This document shows positions 6,993 to 15,792 of a stretch of DNA of 64,000 nt, one piece after another. Origin of the DNA: Microbispora sp. ZYX-F-249 (GTDB lineage: Bacteria > Actinomycetota > Actinomycetes > Streptosporangiales > Streptosporangiaceae). The notes below the pieces were generated by a model that saw only the letters and a list, made by a program, of their open reading frames with translations, made no database searches and had not been told where the DNA came from. The position numbers and the translations under genes are program-made. The stretch lies in assembly GCF_039649665.1 (NCBI RefSeq), contig NZ_JBDJAW010000016.1, positions 62,001 to 126,000 of the forward strand, read 5' to 3'. Each line of letters begins with the position of its first letter. Position 1 is the stretch's first letter.

Positions 6993-8927
6993 GTGGGCGA
7001 CCCGCACCCCGAGCATGCCCAGTTGCAGGCGGACCGGATCTACCTGGGCTGGCAGTACGCACTGCTGTACCCGGATCCCGGGCCGCCCCCGAAGCGACCG
7101 GCCAGGGAGGACGTCACCGAGCCTCCGGTGGACACCGAGTGGGTCCACCGGGAGCGGCTGCAGAAGGACCTGCTCAACCGTCCGGTCAAGATTTTCCGTA
7201 CGTTCATGGCCGTGGTGGCCGCGGGGATCCTGATCCTCGGCGTGACCGGGCTGCTCACCTGGTCGTTCGTGATGCTCGGCCTGGTCGCCGCGGGAGGCGT
7301 GGCCGCCATCTGCACCTACGCCATCCGGCAGGGCGACCGTACGGTCAACGAGCGGCTCGACGAGCGCCGCCGCAAGGCGCTGCGCGAGCAGGAGCGCCGC
7401 CAGCGGGAGATCGTCACGGCGCAGGAGGAGCACGCCGCGAAATACCGCGACTGGGCCGAGAAGAAGAGCCGCTTCGACCGGCAGATCAACTGGTACGCCG
7501 TGGCGGTGCCCGACGAGATCGACCGCGTGGACGTGGCCGGGGGCACGCTGACCGGCTGGTCGGCGCTGGTGACGCTGATCGGCGCGACGCGCCTCTACAG
7601 CGGCGGGCACCTGACCGTGCTCGACCTGTCGGAGGGCGCGATCGCCAAGGACCTCATCGAGCTGGCGCGCCGGGGCGGGGACGACCCGCTCGTCTGGGTG
7701 CTCCCGGTGGACCTGCCCCGGCTCGACCTGGGCTCGACGCTCAAGCCCGAGGCGTTCGCCGACGTGCTCGCCCACGTGGTGAGCGTCAGCGAGGAGACCA
7801 GCAGGGACATCGGCTTCGACAACGCGATCCTGGAGCGCGTGCTGGAGGTCCTGGGCGAGAACGCCACGATCAGCCAGGTCACCGCCGCCCTGCGGGCCCT
7901 CGCGCAGGTGGGCGACCCGCGCGACGACATGAAGTGCGGCCTGCTCACGGCGTCGCAGCTCGAACGCATCGGCACGTTGTTCGGCCGGGGCGTGGCCGAC
8001 CGGGTGGTCATCGAGCGGGCCTGGGCGCTGGAGTCCCAGCTGCGCAAGCTGGAGACGCTGGGCTCGGAGGCCGTACGGCTGCCGCCCGCGCGGCTGCGGG
8101 TCGTCAGCATGGACCGGCAGGCGGGGGTCTTCGGCAACCGGGTGCTCGGGACGTACGTCGCGACCGCGCTCACCCACATCCTGCGCCAGTCGCCGGCCAG
8201 CGAGCGGCCCTGGTATCACACGATCATCGTGGCGGGCGCGGACAAGCTGCGCGGCGACGTGCTCGACCGGCTCATGGACGCCTGTGAGACCTCGCGCACC
8301 GGACTCGTGCTGACCTACCGCAGCCTCACCCCGACCGTACGGGAGCGGCTCGGCCGGGGGCACGCGGCGGTCGCGTTCATGCGCCTGGGCAACGCCGAGG
8401 ACGCCCGCGTGGCGAGCGAGCACGTCGGCACCGAGCACCGCCTGGAGCTCGCCCAGCTCACCGAGACGTTCAGCTCCGCGGTCAACGGCCCGAGCGGCTT
8501 CTACACCTCCACCGTCGGCGAGAGCCGTACGGAGGGGGAGGAGAAGGGCGAGGGCGACCTGCGGGAGGACATCACCGAGTCGACCGAGTGGGGGCGGCGC
8601 GCGCCCACGGTCGCGGACGGGGTCCTGCAGCGGTCGCGGGAGTTCCTGGTCGAGCCGCACCAGCTCCAGCAGCTCCCCACGACCTCCGTGATCATCACCT
8701 ACTCGACGGCCGAAGGACGCCAGGTGCGCCTCGCGGACGCGAATCCGGCGATACTCACCTTTCCCAAGACGACGCTGGGGGAGTTCGAGGAGATGCGGCG
8801 GGCGGCCCTGGCACCCGCGGAGCCCGAGCCGGAGCCCGAGCCGGAGCCGGAGGAGCCCACGCTGCCCGACGTACCCCCCAACCTGGGCCCGCCGCCGCCC
8901 CGCCTCGACTGGCGCAAGCGGTCATGA
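6993..8927 (+). CDS. Membrane protein with degenerate FtsK/HerA-type P-loop domain
   Basis: 644 residues from GTG 6993, with GGAGG 5-8 nt upstream. Two helices (about residues 70-110) are followed by a charged, probably coiled segment (112-160). A RecA-like domain then begins VDVAGGTLTGWSALVTLIG. This has the shape of a Walker A loop, but the invariant GKS/T is GWS (residues 188-190). A Walker-B-like strand HLTVLDLS and a later IIVAGADKLRGDVLDRLMDA segment resemble the C-terminal half of TraD/TraG or FtsK ATPases. It therefore looks like a pseudo-ATPase. The tail is a Glu-Pro repeat followed by PPPPRLDWRKRS. The gene for an intact HerA-type ATPase follows 315 bp downstream. Confidence 0.8.
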   Translation: MGDPHPEHAQLQADRIYLGWQYALLYPDPGPPPKRPAREDVTEPPVDTEWVHRERLQKDLLNRPVKIFRTFMAVVAAGILILGVTGLLTWSFVMLGLVAAGGVAAICTYAIRQGDRTVNERLDERRRKALREQERRQREIVTAQEEHAAKYRDWAEKKSRFDRQINWYAVAVPDEIDRVDVAGGTLTGWSALVTLIGATRLYSGGHLTVLDLSEGAIAKDLIELARRGGDDPLVWVLPVDLPRLDLGSTLKPEAFADVLAHVVSVSEETSRDIGFDNAILERVLEVLGENATISQVTAALRALAQVGDPRDDMKCGLLTASQLERIGTLFGRGVADRVVIERAWALESQLRKLETLGSEAVRLPPARLRVVSMDRQAGVFGNRVLGTYVATALTHILRQSPASERPWYHTIIVAGADKLRGDVLDRLMDACETSRTGLVLTYRSLTPTVRERLGRGHAAVAFMRLGNAEDARVASEHVGTEHRLELAQLTETFSSAVNGPSGFYTSTVGESRTEGEEKGEGDLREDITESTEWGRRAPTVADGVLQRSREFLVEPHQLQQLPTTSVIITYSTAEGRQVRLADANPAILTFPKTTLGEFEEMRRAALAPAEPEPEPEPEPEEPTLPDVPPNLGPPPPRLDWRKRS

Positions 8928-9115
8928 GCGTGCTCAGGTGCGCTGCCCGACGTACCCCGCTGTGTCTTCCCACCGGTCGGTCCCCCGCCGCCGCCCCGCC
9001 TCGACTGGCGCAAGCGGTCATGAGCGTGCTCAGGTGCGCTGCCCGACGTACCCCGCTGTGTCTTCCCACCGGTCGGTCCCCCGCCGCCCCGCCTCGCCCG
9101 GCGCAAGCGGCAATG
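8861..9115 (+). repeat. Three tandem units (81, 96 and about 78+ bp) over the 3' end of the pseudo-ATPase gene
   Basis: Each unit starts GCTGCCCGACGTACCCC (8861, 8942, 9038) and contains CCCCGCCTCG, then a version of GGCGCAAGCGG and a TGA. Units 1 and 2 share the exact block coding for RLDWRKRS plus the stop. Unit 1 lacks 15 bp that units 2 and 3 share. Unit 3 has lost one CCG and has diverged at its end. Only unit 1 is translated. The pattern points to recent duplication of the gene's terminal codons rather than a CRISPR array. Confidence 0.85.
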
Positions 9116-9242
9116 ACCGCCGCCCAAACGCCACATGCGGCCATGACACCGTCCGTTGCCGGTAAGAGCATCGTCAACACGGCTGTGCGCAGGTGATCGT
9201 TGATGGAGTCTCTCCCCTGTTCGTCGTCAATCGAGGGGTCTC

Positions 9243-12200
9243 ATGCACGCGTTCCCCCTGAGCGGGCCGTGGTACCGGATCCAGGCCATCACGGCGCCGT
9301 CGCGTAGTTCGTCCGCGGAGTGGGACTTCGTCACGGTGCTCCCCGCGGTCCTGTCCGCCGCGCAGCGCAACCGGCCGTTCGTCATCGGCTGGCTGTCGCG
9401 GGGTTCGGGTGCGCCGCTGGAGCTCATCACCAACGCGGGGCCGCTCACACCGCCCAAGCCGCCGCGGCGCGCGGCGACGGCGCCCGAACCGCCCGTCACC
9501 GGTCCGCAGCCGCTGCTGTTCCCCGGCGGCGCGCGTGGCGTGGAGATCGGCGACGAGTGGCTGGCCGACCTCGCCGACCTCGTCTGGACGCCGTGCCCGG
9601 GCCGGCAGGCGCCGCCGCTCTACGGCAGGCGCGAGCCGGAGCCCGACGAGACCAAGCGGCCCACGTTGTTCGAGTCGACGCTGGTCACGCTCATGTCCCG
9701 GCCGTTCGCGTGGGTGGTGGTCGCCGAGCCGACCGACCTGCTCGACGCCGAGGTGGCGCATCTGCGCACCCAGCTCAACGTGCTGCGCCAGTACGGCGAC
9801 GCCTCGGAGCGGTCGCGGTTTGACGCCGAGCGGGCCGAGCGCAGGATGCAGGAGCTGGACGCCTTCCGCGAGGCCGGGCTGTGGAACGTCCGGGTGCTCG
9901 CCGGTGCGGCCGGCCCCGACGAACTGCGCCAGATCGCGCCGGTGCTGGTCGGTTCCGTGGAGATGAGCCACCACCCCTACCGGCTGCGCAGCGCGATGTC
10001 GCTGCCCGCCCTGAGCGGCGACGGCACCTGTGAGTCGGTCTACGGCTTCGGCGAGGCGCTGACCGTCGACCTCCAGGATTCGGCCGACGGCGCGGCGGCG
10101 CCGTTCGCGGCGACGGCGGGGGCCCTCGCCGCGCTCGCCGGGCTGCCGCGCCGCGAGGTGCCGGGCGTCCGGGTGCTCGACGCGGGCTTCTTCGACGTGA
10201 CCAGCGAGGCCGAGGTCGAGGGCTCGGCGGAGACCGTCGACCTCGGCGCGATCGTCGACGGGCAGGACCGCGCCGTCGGAACGTTCCGGGTGCCGCTCGC
10301 CACGCTGAACCGCCACGCCTTCGTCACCGGCGCCACCGGCTCGGGCAAGTCGCAGACCGTACGTCACCTGCTGGAGCAGCTCACCAAGGCGGGCATCCCG
10401 TGGCTGGCCATCGAGCCGGCCAAGTCGGAGTACGCCGCGATGGCCGGCCGGGTCGAGCACCTCGCGCCGCTGACCGTCATCAACCCCTCGGCGCCCGACA
10501 ACGTGCCGATCAGCGTCAATCCGCTCGCGCCCGAGCCCGGCTACCCGGTGCAGGCCCACATCGACATGGTCAGGGCGCTGTTCATGGCGGCCTTCGACGC
10601 CGAGGAGCCGTTCCCGCAGATCATGTCGCTGGCGCTGCAGCGCGTCTATGAGGCCAACGGCTGGGACGTGGTCACCGGCGGCGGCATCCCGGGGGCGGCC
10701 GTGCAGCCGGCCGTGCCGACCCTGGAGCAGCTCCAGCAGCACGCGCTGGAGGTCATCCAGGAGATCGGGTACGGCAACGAGGTCCAGGCCGACGTCGAGG
10801 GATTCATCAGCCTGCGCCTGCGAAGCCTGCGGGTGGGCAGCGCGGGCCGGTTCTTCGAGGGCGGCCACCCCGCGGACATCGGCGGCCTGCTCCAGCGCAA
10901 CGTCGTGCTCGCCATCGAGGACGTGGCCAACGACGAGGACAAGGCGTTCCTCATGGGCACGCTGATCATCCGCATCGTCGAGCACCTGCGGATGCGCGCC
11001 CGCTCCGAACCGCGGGGCGAGGACGGCGCGGGCGGCCTGCGGCACGTCATCGTCATCGAGGAGGCCCACCGGCTGCTGCGCGACCGGGGCTCCCAGCGGG
11101 CCTCCACCCACGCGGTCGAGCTGCTGGCGGGGATGCTCGCCGAGATCAGGGCGTATGGCGAGGGCATCATCGTGGCCGAGCAGATCCCGACGAAGCTCGT
11201 CTCCGACGTGGTGAAGAACACGGCGCTGAAGGTGGTGCACCGGCTCCCGGCCGAGGACGACCGTGCGCTCGTCGGCGCGGCGATGAACCTCAGCGAGGAC
11301 CAGTCGCGCCAGGTGGTGTCGCTCCAGCCGGGCTTCGCCGCGGTGTTCGCCGACGGCATGGACCGCCCGCTGCGCGTCCGGGTGCCGCTGGGCGAGGACC
11401 GCGAGCGCGAGACGCTCGGCCCGGTGCCGCCGATCTGCGGGCGCCGTTCGGCCGCCTGCGGGCGCGAATGCCGTACGGGGAAGGCCTGCACGCTGGTCGA
11501 GCTGCGCGAGGCCGACCTGCTCGCGGTGGCTCCGGAGTGGGCGTGGCTGCGGATCTGGACCGACACGGTCGTCCTGGCGTTCGTGACGAACCGGTCGCTG
11601 CCCGGCGTGCCGCGCGTGCTCGCCGACATCTGGGCCGAGCTGCCGGCCAAGCGGCGCGAGTGCCTGCTGGCCACGCTGGTCGAGCGGTCGGTCTCGCGCC
11701 GCGCCTGGTCGCTGCGCACGTGGTTCGACCCCGCGCTGCTCACCGAGAAGGCCGCCGAGGTCGCCGCCGGACTGCTGGCGGCCGGCCAGGCGGACGGCGC
11801 GGAGGGCGACCCGCCGATGCGGGCGGGCGACCGGCCGGGCGCGGCCTGGGTCATCCCGCAGGTCCGCTGGCTGCACGAGGTGGACCGGTTGTTCCCGTTC
11901 GGCCATCCCGCGCCCAACCTGCGCAGTCCCGCCCCGGCGATGGAGTATCCGCTGTTCGGCACCGATCCCGCCGGCCGGCCGTACCCGCACCAGGGGGTCA
12001 ACGGCGCCGAGCCGGCCGAGGGCGGGGTCGCGGTCGGCGTGCGCACCGAGCTGCTCGGCCACCGCGCGAAGGCGCTGCGCCACCATCCGCTGTCGATGGA
12101 GGTGGACCGCAACCGCGCGCTGGCCTGGCGGGTGATCCTGGGCGACGACGAGCACGAGGGCATCCAGCGTGACGTGACGACGGTCGCCATCGGGGTCGAG

Positions 12201-12332
12201 CCGCGCGAGCGGGTCAAGTACGTGGCCCAGACGATGAGCGCGGGCTGGCTGGAAACCGTGCTGTCCTGGCCGCGCCGCTTCGTCCTGCCATTCGACGGCG
12301 ACACCCCCGCCGAGCTCACCTTCGGGGCGTGA
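9243..12332 (+). CDS. HerA/VirB4-type ATPase (DUF87-like) with a four-Cys cluster
   Basis: 1029 residues. The first 330 residues are unfamiliar. The ATPase core has a perfect Walker A, VTGATGSGKSQT (GATGSGKS at residues 363-370), preceded by NRHAFV. A Walker B, HVIVIEEAHRLL (601-612), is of the HerA/VirB4/TraB type, and GIIVAEQIPTKL (641-652) is the usual sensor region. A Cys cluster (C732, C739, C743, C749) follows and could bind zinc. The C-terminal 280 residues are not recognised. Such ATPases pump or translocate DNA or protein. The upstream partner has a membrane anchor but a broken P-loop, so the two may form one complex. The start is supported by GAGGGG 6 nt upstream. Confidence 0.85.
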   Translation: MHAFPLSGPWYRIQAITAPSRSSSAEWDFVTVLPAVLSAAQRNRPFVIGWLSRGSGAPLELITNAGPLTPPKPPRRAATAPEPPVTGPQPLLFPGGARGVEIGDEWLADLADLVWTPCPGRQAPPLYGRREPEPDETKRPTLFESTLVTLMSRPFAWVVVAEPTDLLDAEVAHLRTQLNVLRQYGDASERSRFDAERAERRMQELDAFREAGLWNVRVLAGAAGPDELRQIAPVLVGSVEMSHHPYRLRSAMSLPALSGDGTCESVYGFGEALTVDLQDSADGAAAPFAATAGALAALAGLPRREVPGVRVLDAGFFDVTSEAEVEGSAETVDLGAIVDGQDRAVGTFRVPLATLNRHAFVTGATGSGKSQTVRHLLEQLTKAGIPWLAIEPAKSEYAAMAGRVEHLAPLTVINPSAPDNVPISVNPLAPEPGYPVQAHIDMVRALFMAAFDAEEPFPQIMSLALQRVYEANGWDVVTGGGIPGAAVQPAVPTLEQLQQHALEVIQEIGYGNEVQADVEGFISLRLRSLRVGSAGRFFEGGHPADIGGLLQRNVVLAIEDVANDEDKAFLMGTLIIRIVEHLRMRARSEPRGEDGAGGLRHVIVIEEAHRLLRDRGSQRASTHAVELLAGMLAEIRAYGEGIIVAEQIPTKLVSDVVKNTALKVVHRLPAEDDRALVGAAMNLSEDQSRQVVSLQPGFAAVFADGMDRPLRVRVPLGEDRERETLGPVPPICGRRSAACGRECRTGKACTLVELREADLLAVAPEWAWLRIWTDTVVLAFVTNRSLPGVPRVLADIWAELPAKRRECLLATLVERSVSRRAWSLRTWFDPALLTEKAAEVAAGLLAAGQADGAEGDPPMRAGDRPGAAWVIPQVRWLHEVDRLFPFGHPAPNLRSPAPAMEYPLFGTDPAGRPYPHQGVNGAEPAEGGVAVGVRTELLGHRAKALRHHPLSMEVDRNRALAWRVILGDDEHEGIQRDVTTVAIGVEPRERVKYVAQTMSAGWLETVLSWPRRFVLPFDGDTPAELTFGA

Positions 12333-12478
12333 TCTTGTAGTTTGTCGCACCTACGGTCCCTGACCTGGGCCCGAGCACTTCGGGATCATGCACAAACTCC
12401 GGCCGCACCCGCCCTGCCTGGGCGAAAGCCGTACGTGATCTTGCAGATCCGCGGAATCGCCCGCCTCGGGAGGGGCAT

Positions 12479-12484
12479 TAGGAT
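12479..12484 (+). promoter_or_regulatory. -10 box for murT
   Basis: TAGGAT ends 6 nt before ATG 12491; leaderless spacing. No good -35 box is seen. Confidence 0.5.
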
Positions 12485-12490
12485 CGCGGC

Positions 12491-13765
12491 ATGAGTCAGC
12501 TTCCGTTGCGGGCGCAGCTCGCCAGCGCCCTGGGCCGCACGGCCGCGACGCTGTCCAGGGCCACCGGGCGTGGCGACGGCTCGGTGATCGGCGGCAGGGT
12601 CGGCCTCATGCTGGAGCCCGACCTGCTGCGCAAGCTCGCGGCCGACCGCAAGCTCGTCCTGGTCAGCGCCACGAACGGCAAGACCACGACGACGCGTCTG
12701 ATCACCTCGGCGCTGCAGGAGCTCGGCGATGTGGCGACGAACGCCTTCGGGGCCAACATGCCCGCCGGGCACGTGTCGGCCCTCGCCTCCAACAAGGACG
12801 CGCCGTACGGCGTGCTGGAGGTCGACGAGAAGTACCTCCCCGAGGTCCTCGACACGACAGAGGCCGGCATCGTCTGCCTCATGAACCTCAGCCGCGACCA
12901 GATGGACCGGGCCGCGGAGATCTGGCTGCTGGCTCAGAAGTGGCGCCGCGCGCTCGCCGGCAGGCCCACCCACGTGATCGCCAACTGCGACGACCCGCTG
13001 GTGACCTGGGGCGCCTCCACGGCCGCTCAGGTCACGTGGGTGGCCGCGGGGCAGCGCTGGCGGGAGGACTCCTGGTGCTGCCCCGAGTGCGGCGGCCCGC
13101 TCGACCGCGCCGGGTTCGGCAACGGCGGTCAGGGCCTCACCCCGGCCCAGATGGCCGACACGAACTGGGCGTGCCGTGAGTGCACCTTCCGGCGGCCTCA
13201 GCCGAACTGGGTGCTCGACGGGGAGTACGTGACCGACCCGCGCGGCCAGCACTGGCGCCTGGACCTTCAGCTCCCCGGCCAGGCCAACCGGGCGAACGCC
13301 GCCGTCGCGCTGGCGGTCGCCGAGACGCTCGGCCTCGATCCCGCCCGGGCGCTGCCCCGGCTGCGTACGGTCGCCTCGGTGGCCGGGCGTTACACCACCG
13401 TCGAGCGGGACGGCCGGTCGCTGCGGCTGCTGCTGGCCAAGAACCCGGCCGGCTGGCTGGAGGCGTTCGACGTCGCCGATCCGGCGCTGCCGATCATCCT
13501 GTCGGTCAACGCCCAGGGGCCGGACGGCCGCGACACCTCCTGGCTGTGGGACGTCGACTACCGCATCCTGCGCGGCAGGCCCGTCCTCGTCACCGGCGAG
13601 CGCCGCCTCGACCTCGCGCTGCGGCTGGCCGTGGCCGGGGTCCCCTTCCAGCTCTGCGACTCGTTCGAGCGGGCGGTGGCGGCGCTGGCGCCCGGCAAGA
13701 TCGACGTGATCGCCAACTACACCGCGTTCCAGCAGATCCGAGCGGAGTTCGGCCGTGCAGTCTGA
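12491..13765 (+). CDS. murT: Lipid II isoglutaminyl synthase, synthase subunit MurT
   Basis: 424 residues. A Mur-ligase ATP-binding loop (SATNGKTTTTRL) is followed by the Mur core (LEVDEKYLPE, NLSRDQMDR). A zinc ribbon made of WCCPECGGPL and ACRECTF (about residues 197-235) is inserted in the domain, as in other MurT proteins, and a DUF1727 C-terminal domain follows. Together with GatD it amidates the alpha-carboxyl of D-Glu in lipid II, using glutamine as the nitrogen source, at the inner face of the membrane. The gene overlaps gatD by 11 bp. Confidence 0.95.
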   Translation: MSQLPLRAQLASALGRTAATLSRATGRGDGSVIGGRVGLMLEPDLLRKLAADRKLVLVSATNGKTTTTRLITSALQELGDVATNAFGANMPAGHVSALASNKDAPYGVLEVDEKYLPEVLDTTEAGIVCLMNLSRDQMDRAAEIWLLAQKWRRALAGRPTHVIANCDDPLVTWGASTAAQVTWVAAGQRWREDSWCCPECGGPLDRAGFGNGGQGLTPAQMADTNWACRECTFRRPQPNWVLDGEYVTDPRGQHWRLDLQLPGQANRANAAVALAVAETLGLDPARALPRLRTVASVAGRYTTVERDGRSLRLLLAKNPAGWLEAFDVADPALPIILSVNAQGPDGRDTSWLWDVDYRILRGRPVLVTGERRLDLALRLAVAGVPFQLCDSFERAVAALAPGKIDVIANYTAFQQIRAEFGRAV

Positions 13766-14462
13766 ATTGTCCATCGTCTGGATCTATCCCGACCTGCTCA
13801 GCACGTACGGGGACCAGGGCAACGTCCTGGTGCTGGAGCAGCGGGCCCGGGCCCGGGGCTTCCAAACCAGGACCATCCACGTGCGCTCGTCCGACCCCGT
13901 GCCACAGCAGGGCGACGTCTATCTGATCGGCGGCGGCGAGGACCGGCCGCAGATCCTCGGGGCCGAACGGCTGCGCCGGGACGGCGGCCTGCACGCCGCG
14001 ATCCAGCGCGGTGCGGCCCTGCTGGCGGTCTGCGCCGGCTACCAGATCATGGGCACGGTGTTCGGCGGCGAGGAGGGCCAGCCGGTGCCCGGCCTCGGGC
14101 TGCTGGACATCAGCTCGGGGCGCGGCGAACGGCGCGCCGTCGGCGAGCTGGCCGCGGAGGTCGACCCCGCGCTGGGGCTGCCCACGCTGACGGGGTTCGA
14201 GAACCACATGGGTGTGACGAGGATCGGCCCCGGCGTGCGCCCGCTGTCGCGGACGATCGTCGGCACCGGAAACGGCGACGGCACGGAGGGCTGCTACGCG
14301 GGCCGCGTCATCGGCACCTACCTGCACGGCCCGGCGCTCGCCCGCAACCCCGCGCTGGCCGACCTGCTGCTGAGCTGGGTCACCGGACCGCTGCCGCCGA
14401 TCGACGACAGCTGGTATCAGGCGCTGCGCGACGAACGCCTGCGCGCGGTGCTGCCGAGCTGA
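13755..14462 (+). CDS. gatD: Lipid II isoglutaminyl synthase, glutaminase subunit GatD
   Basis: 235 residues of the CobB/CobQ-like class I glutamine amidotransferase fold. The nucleophile lies in LLAVCAGYQIMG, with the catalytic His in GTYLHGPALARNP. It supplies ammonia to MurT. The start overlaps the end of murT by 11 bp, consistent with coupled synthesis of the two subunits. The stop codon lies inside a hairpin shared with the convergent DsrE-like gene. Confidence 0.95.
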   Translation: MQSELSIVWIYPDLLSTYGDQGNVLVLEQRARARGFQTRTIHVRSSDPVPQQGDVYLIGGGEDRPQILGAERLRRDGGLHAAIQRGAALLAVCAGYQIMGTVFGGEEGQPVPGLGLLDISSGRGERRAVGELAAEVDPALGLPTLTGFENHMGVTRIGPGVRPLSRTIVGTGNGDGTEGCYAGRVIGTYLHGPALARNPALADLLLSWVTGPLPPIDDSWYQALRDERLRAVLPS

Positions 14463-14486
14463 CCGGCCGGTGACTGCGGCCGGTCA
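14460..14486. terminator. Bidirectional hairpin holding both stop codons
   Basis: TGACCGGCCG (14460-14469) pairs perfectly with CGGCCGGTCA (14477-14486) around a 7-nt loop. The first arm begins with the gatD stop TGA, and the last three bases are the complement of the DsrE-like gene's stop. One inverted repeat ends both convergent genes. Confidence 0.75.
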
Positions 14487-14846
14487 GTAGATCAGCGCCT
14501 GCACGCCCTCGCCCAGGGCCTCCTCGACGAACGTGGAGGCCCCGGCGATGCGTACGCCGTCGATCACGTCGTCCACGGTGATGCCCCTGCGGGCGGCGCA
14601 CTGGGTGCACAGCGTGACCCTGCCGGCCGCGAGCACGGCGTCGAGCATGTCCTCCAGCGGGGCGGCCTCGGCCAGGGTGAACTCCTTGGCCCGTCCCGGC
14701 AGCGCGAACCACGAGGACTCGCCGGTCAGCCACAGCGAGACCGGGACTCCGCTCGCCAGCGCGGCCGCCGCGACCGTGAACGCCTGGTTGCAGCGCTCCG
14801 GGGCGTCCGCCCCGGCCGTCACCTTGATCACCAGTGATCGCGCCAT
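14484..14846 (-). CDS. DsrE/DsrF-like sulfur-relay family protein
   Basis: 120 residues with the DsrE fold pattern. It opens SLVIKVTAGADAPERCNQAF, followed by ASGVPVSLWLTGESSW. The segment VTLCTQCAARRG contains two Cys in a CxxC arrangement at the place where active DsrE-type proteins keep their sulfur-carrying Cys. A role in sulfur handling or as a small thiol sensor is possible, but members with known function are distant. GGGAGGGG lies about 8 nt before the ATG. It is convergent with murT-gatD; no functional link to them is visible. Confidence 0.8.
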   Translation of the reverse strand: MARSLVIKVTAGADAPERCNQAFTVAAAALASGVPVSLWLTGESSWFALPGRAKEFTLAEAAPLEDMLDAVLAAGRVTLCTQCAARRGITVDDVIDGVRIAGASTFVEEALGEGVQALIY

Positions 14847-15029
14847 TTTCGTGCCCCTCCCGCCGATCTTTGCGATGAACCACTTTGGACACCGCTCCGT
14901 CGGGCAGGTCCCGGCGGTCGCGGCACTGAGAGCCTAGTCCGCCGGGGCCGGCGCCGCGCTGCCGCCTGCCGTGCAGGTTGGGCAATCCGTACATGCCGCG
15001 CATGGTGCGAGGGCCCGTTCGCACGGCTC

Positions 15030-15035
15030 TAAGCT
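15030..15035 (+). promoter_or_regulatory. -10 box for the nitrobindin-like gene
   Basis: TAAGCT ends 7 nt before ATG 15043, the leaderless spacing. Confidence 0.5.
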
Positions 15036-15042
15036 CGTCTCC

Positions 15043-15534
15043 ATGGACGTACATCCCGACCTCGAGCCGATCGCCTTCCTCCTGGGCCGCTGGGAGGGGG
15101 CCGGGGTGATCGGCTATCCCACCATGGAGAGCGCCAACTTCGGCCAGGAGATCGTCTTCGGGCACAACGGGAAGCCGTTCCTGACCTACCAGAGCCGCAC
15201 GTGGCTGCTCGACGCGGAGGGCGCCAAGGTCCGGCCCCTGTCCACCGAGACGGGGTTCTGGCGGATCCAGCCCGAGCGTCAGATCGAGGTGTGCCTCGCG
15301 CACCCGACCGGCATCGTCGAGATCTACGTGGGAGAGGTCGTCTTCCACAAGATCGAGCTGCGTACGGACGTGGTGGCGCGGACCACGACGGCCAAGGAGT
15401 ACAACGCGGGCCACCGGCTCTACGGCCTGGTCAACGGCAACCTCATGTACGCCTACGACATGTCGGCGATGGGGCACCCGCTGCAGTCGCACGCCTCGGC
15501 GGAGCTCAAGCGGGTCGGCGACTTCGAAGAGTAG
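15043..15534 (+). CDS. Nitrobindin-like heme-binding beta-barrel protein (DUF1794/THAP4 family)
   Basis: 163 residues. The N-terminal motif LLGRWEGAGVIGYPTM is the GxWxGxGxxxYP signature of nitrobindins, and QSHASAELKRV near the C-terminus carries the His expected to ligate heme. Relatives bind ferric heme in a ten-stranded barrel and isomerise peroxynitrite to nitrate. The length matches the family. The ATG at 15043 is preceded by a -10 box at leaderless spacing. The Fur-family regulator gene is about 400 bp downstream, with a small minus-strand unit between them. Confidence 0.88.
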   Translation: MDVHPDLEPIAFLLGRWEGAGVIGYPTMESANFGQEIVFGHNGKPFLTYQSRTWLLDAEGAKVRPLSTETGFWRIQPERQIEVCLAHPTGIVEIYVGEVVFHKIELRTDVVARTTTAKEYNAGHRLYGLVNGNLMYAYDMSAMGHPLQSHASAELKRVGDFEE

Positions 15535-15550
15535 GACTCCGACGAGCAAG

Positions 15551-15652
15551 GGAAAAAGAAAGAACCCCGGGCGCGCTCCGCCTCCTGACGAGGCGGGCCG
15601 GCTGGACCATGGCCGGGGACGGAAGTCCGCGGCCGCCGGCTGCCCGGGGTTC
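15551..15652 (-). terminator. Terminator of the small minus-strand unit
   Basis: GAACCCCGGGC (15562-15572) pairs with GCCCGGGGTTC (15642-15652), with about 69 nt of GC-rich, self-complementary sequence between. On the minus strand the stem is followed by a U-rich run (complement of 15551-15561). This is one of the few U-tract terminators in the window. Confidence 0.65.
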
Positions 15653-15719
15653 CGGTGACTGTCGAGGATTCGCCGGGACGTCGTACGACATCCAGACGGA
15701 AGGTCCAGATGGACGAGTC

Positions 15720-15761
15720 CTAGCGGACAGCCACCTCGCTAGCCCAAGAATGATCAACCAT
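15720..15761 (-). CDS. 13-codon leader-like ORF
   Basis: ATG at 15761 encodes MVDHSWASEVAVR and stops at TAG 15720-15722. A strong Shine-Dalgarno (GGGAGGTG, complement of 15771-15778) sits about 10 nt upstream, and a promoter lies at 15793-15822. Behind it the transcript has a near-perfect palindrome (15676-15693), a GTCCA/TGGAC hairpin and the terminator. This looks like a short regulatory transcript with a translated peptide, or the leader of a lost gene. No family is recognised. Confidence 0.5.
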   Translation of the reverse strand: MVDHSWASEVAVR

Positions 15762-15792
15762 TGTTTGGACCACCTCCCTTCTGCGTGCCTTC

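Noticed and set aside
8861-9115. CRISPR-like array
   Set aside because: The units are tandem and nearly identical along their length, with no short repeat/unique spacer pattern, and there are no cas genes.
9174-12350. Very long minus-strand open frame (over 1000 codons) opposite the HerA-type ATPase gene
   Set aside because: It is rich in Arg, His, Gly and Pro with no motif and exactly mirrors a gene with a clear Walker A and B. High GC leaves few stop codons in such antisense frames.
15506-15757. 83-codon minus-strand frame overlapping the small transcript
   Set aside because: Basic, Pro/Ser-rich sequence without motif; the 13-codon frame has the better ribosome site and the stems do not look like coding sequence.
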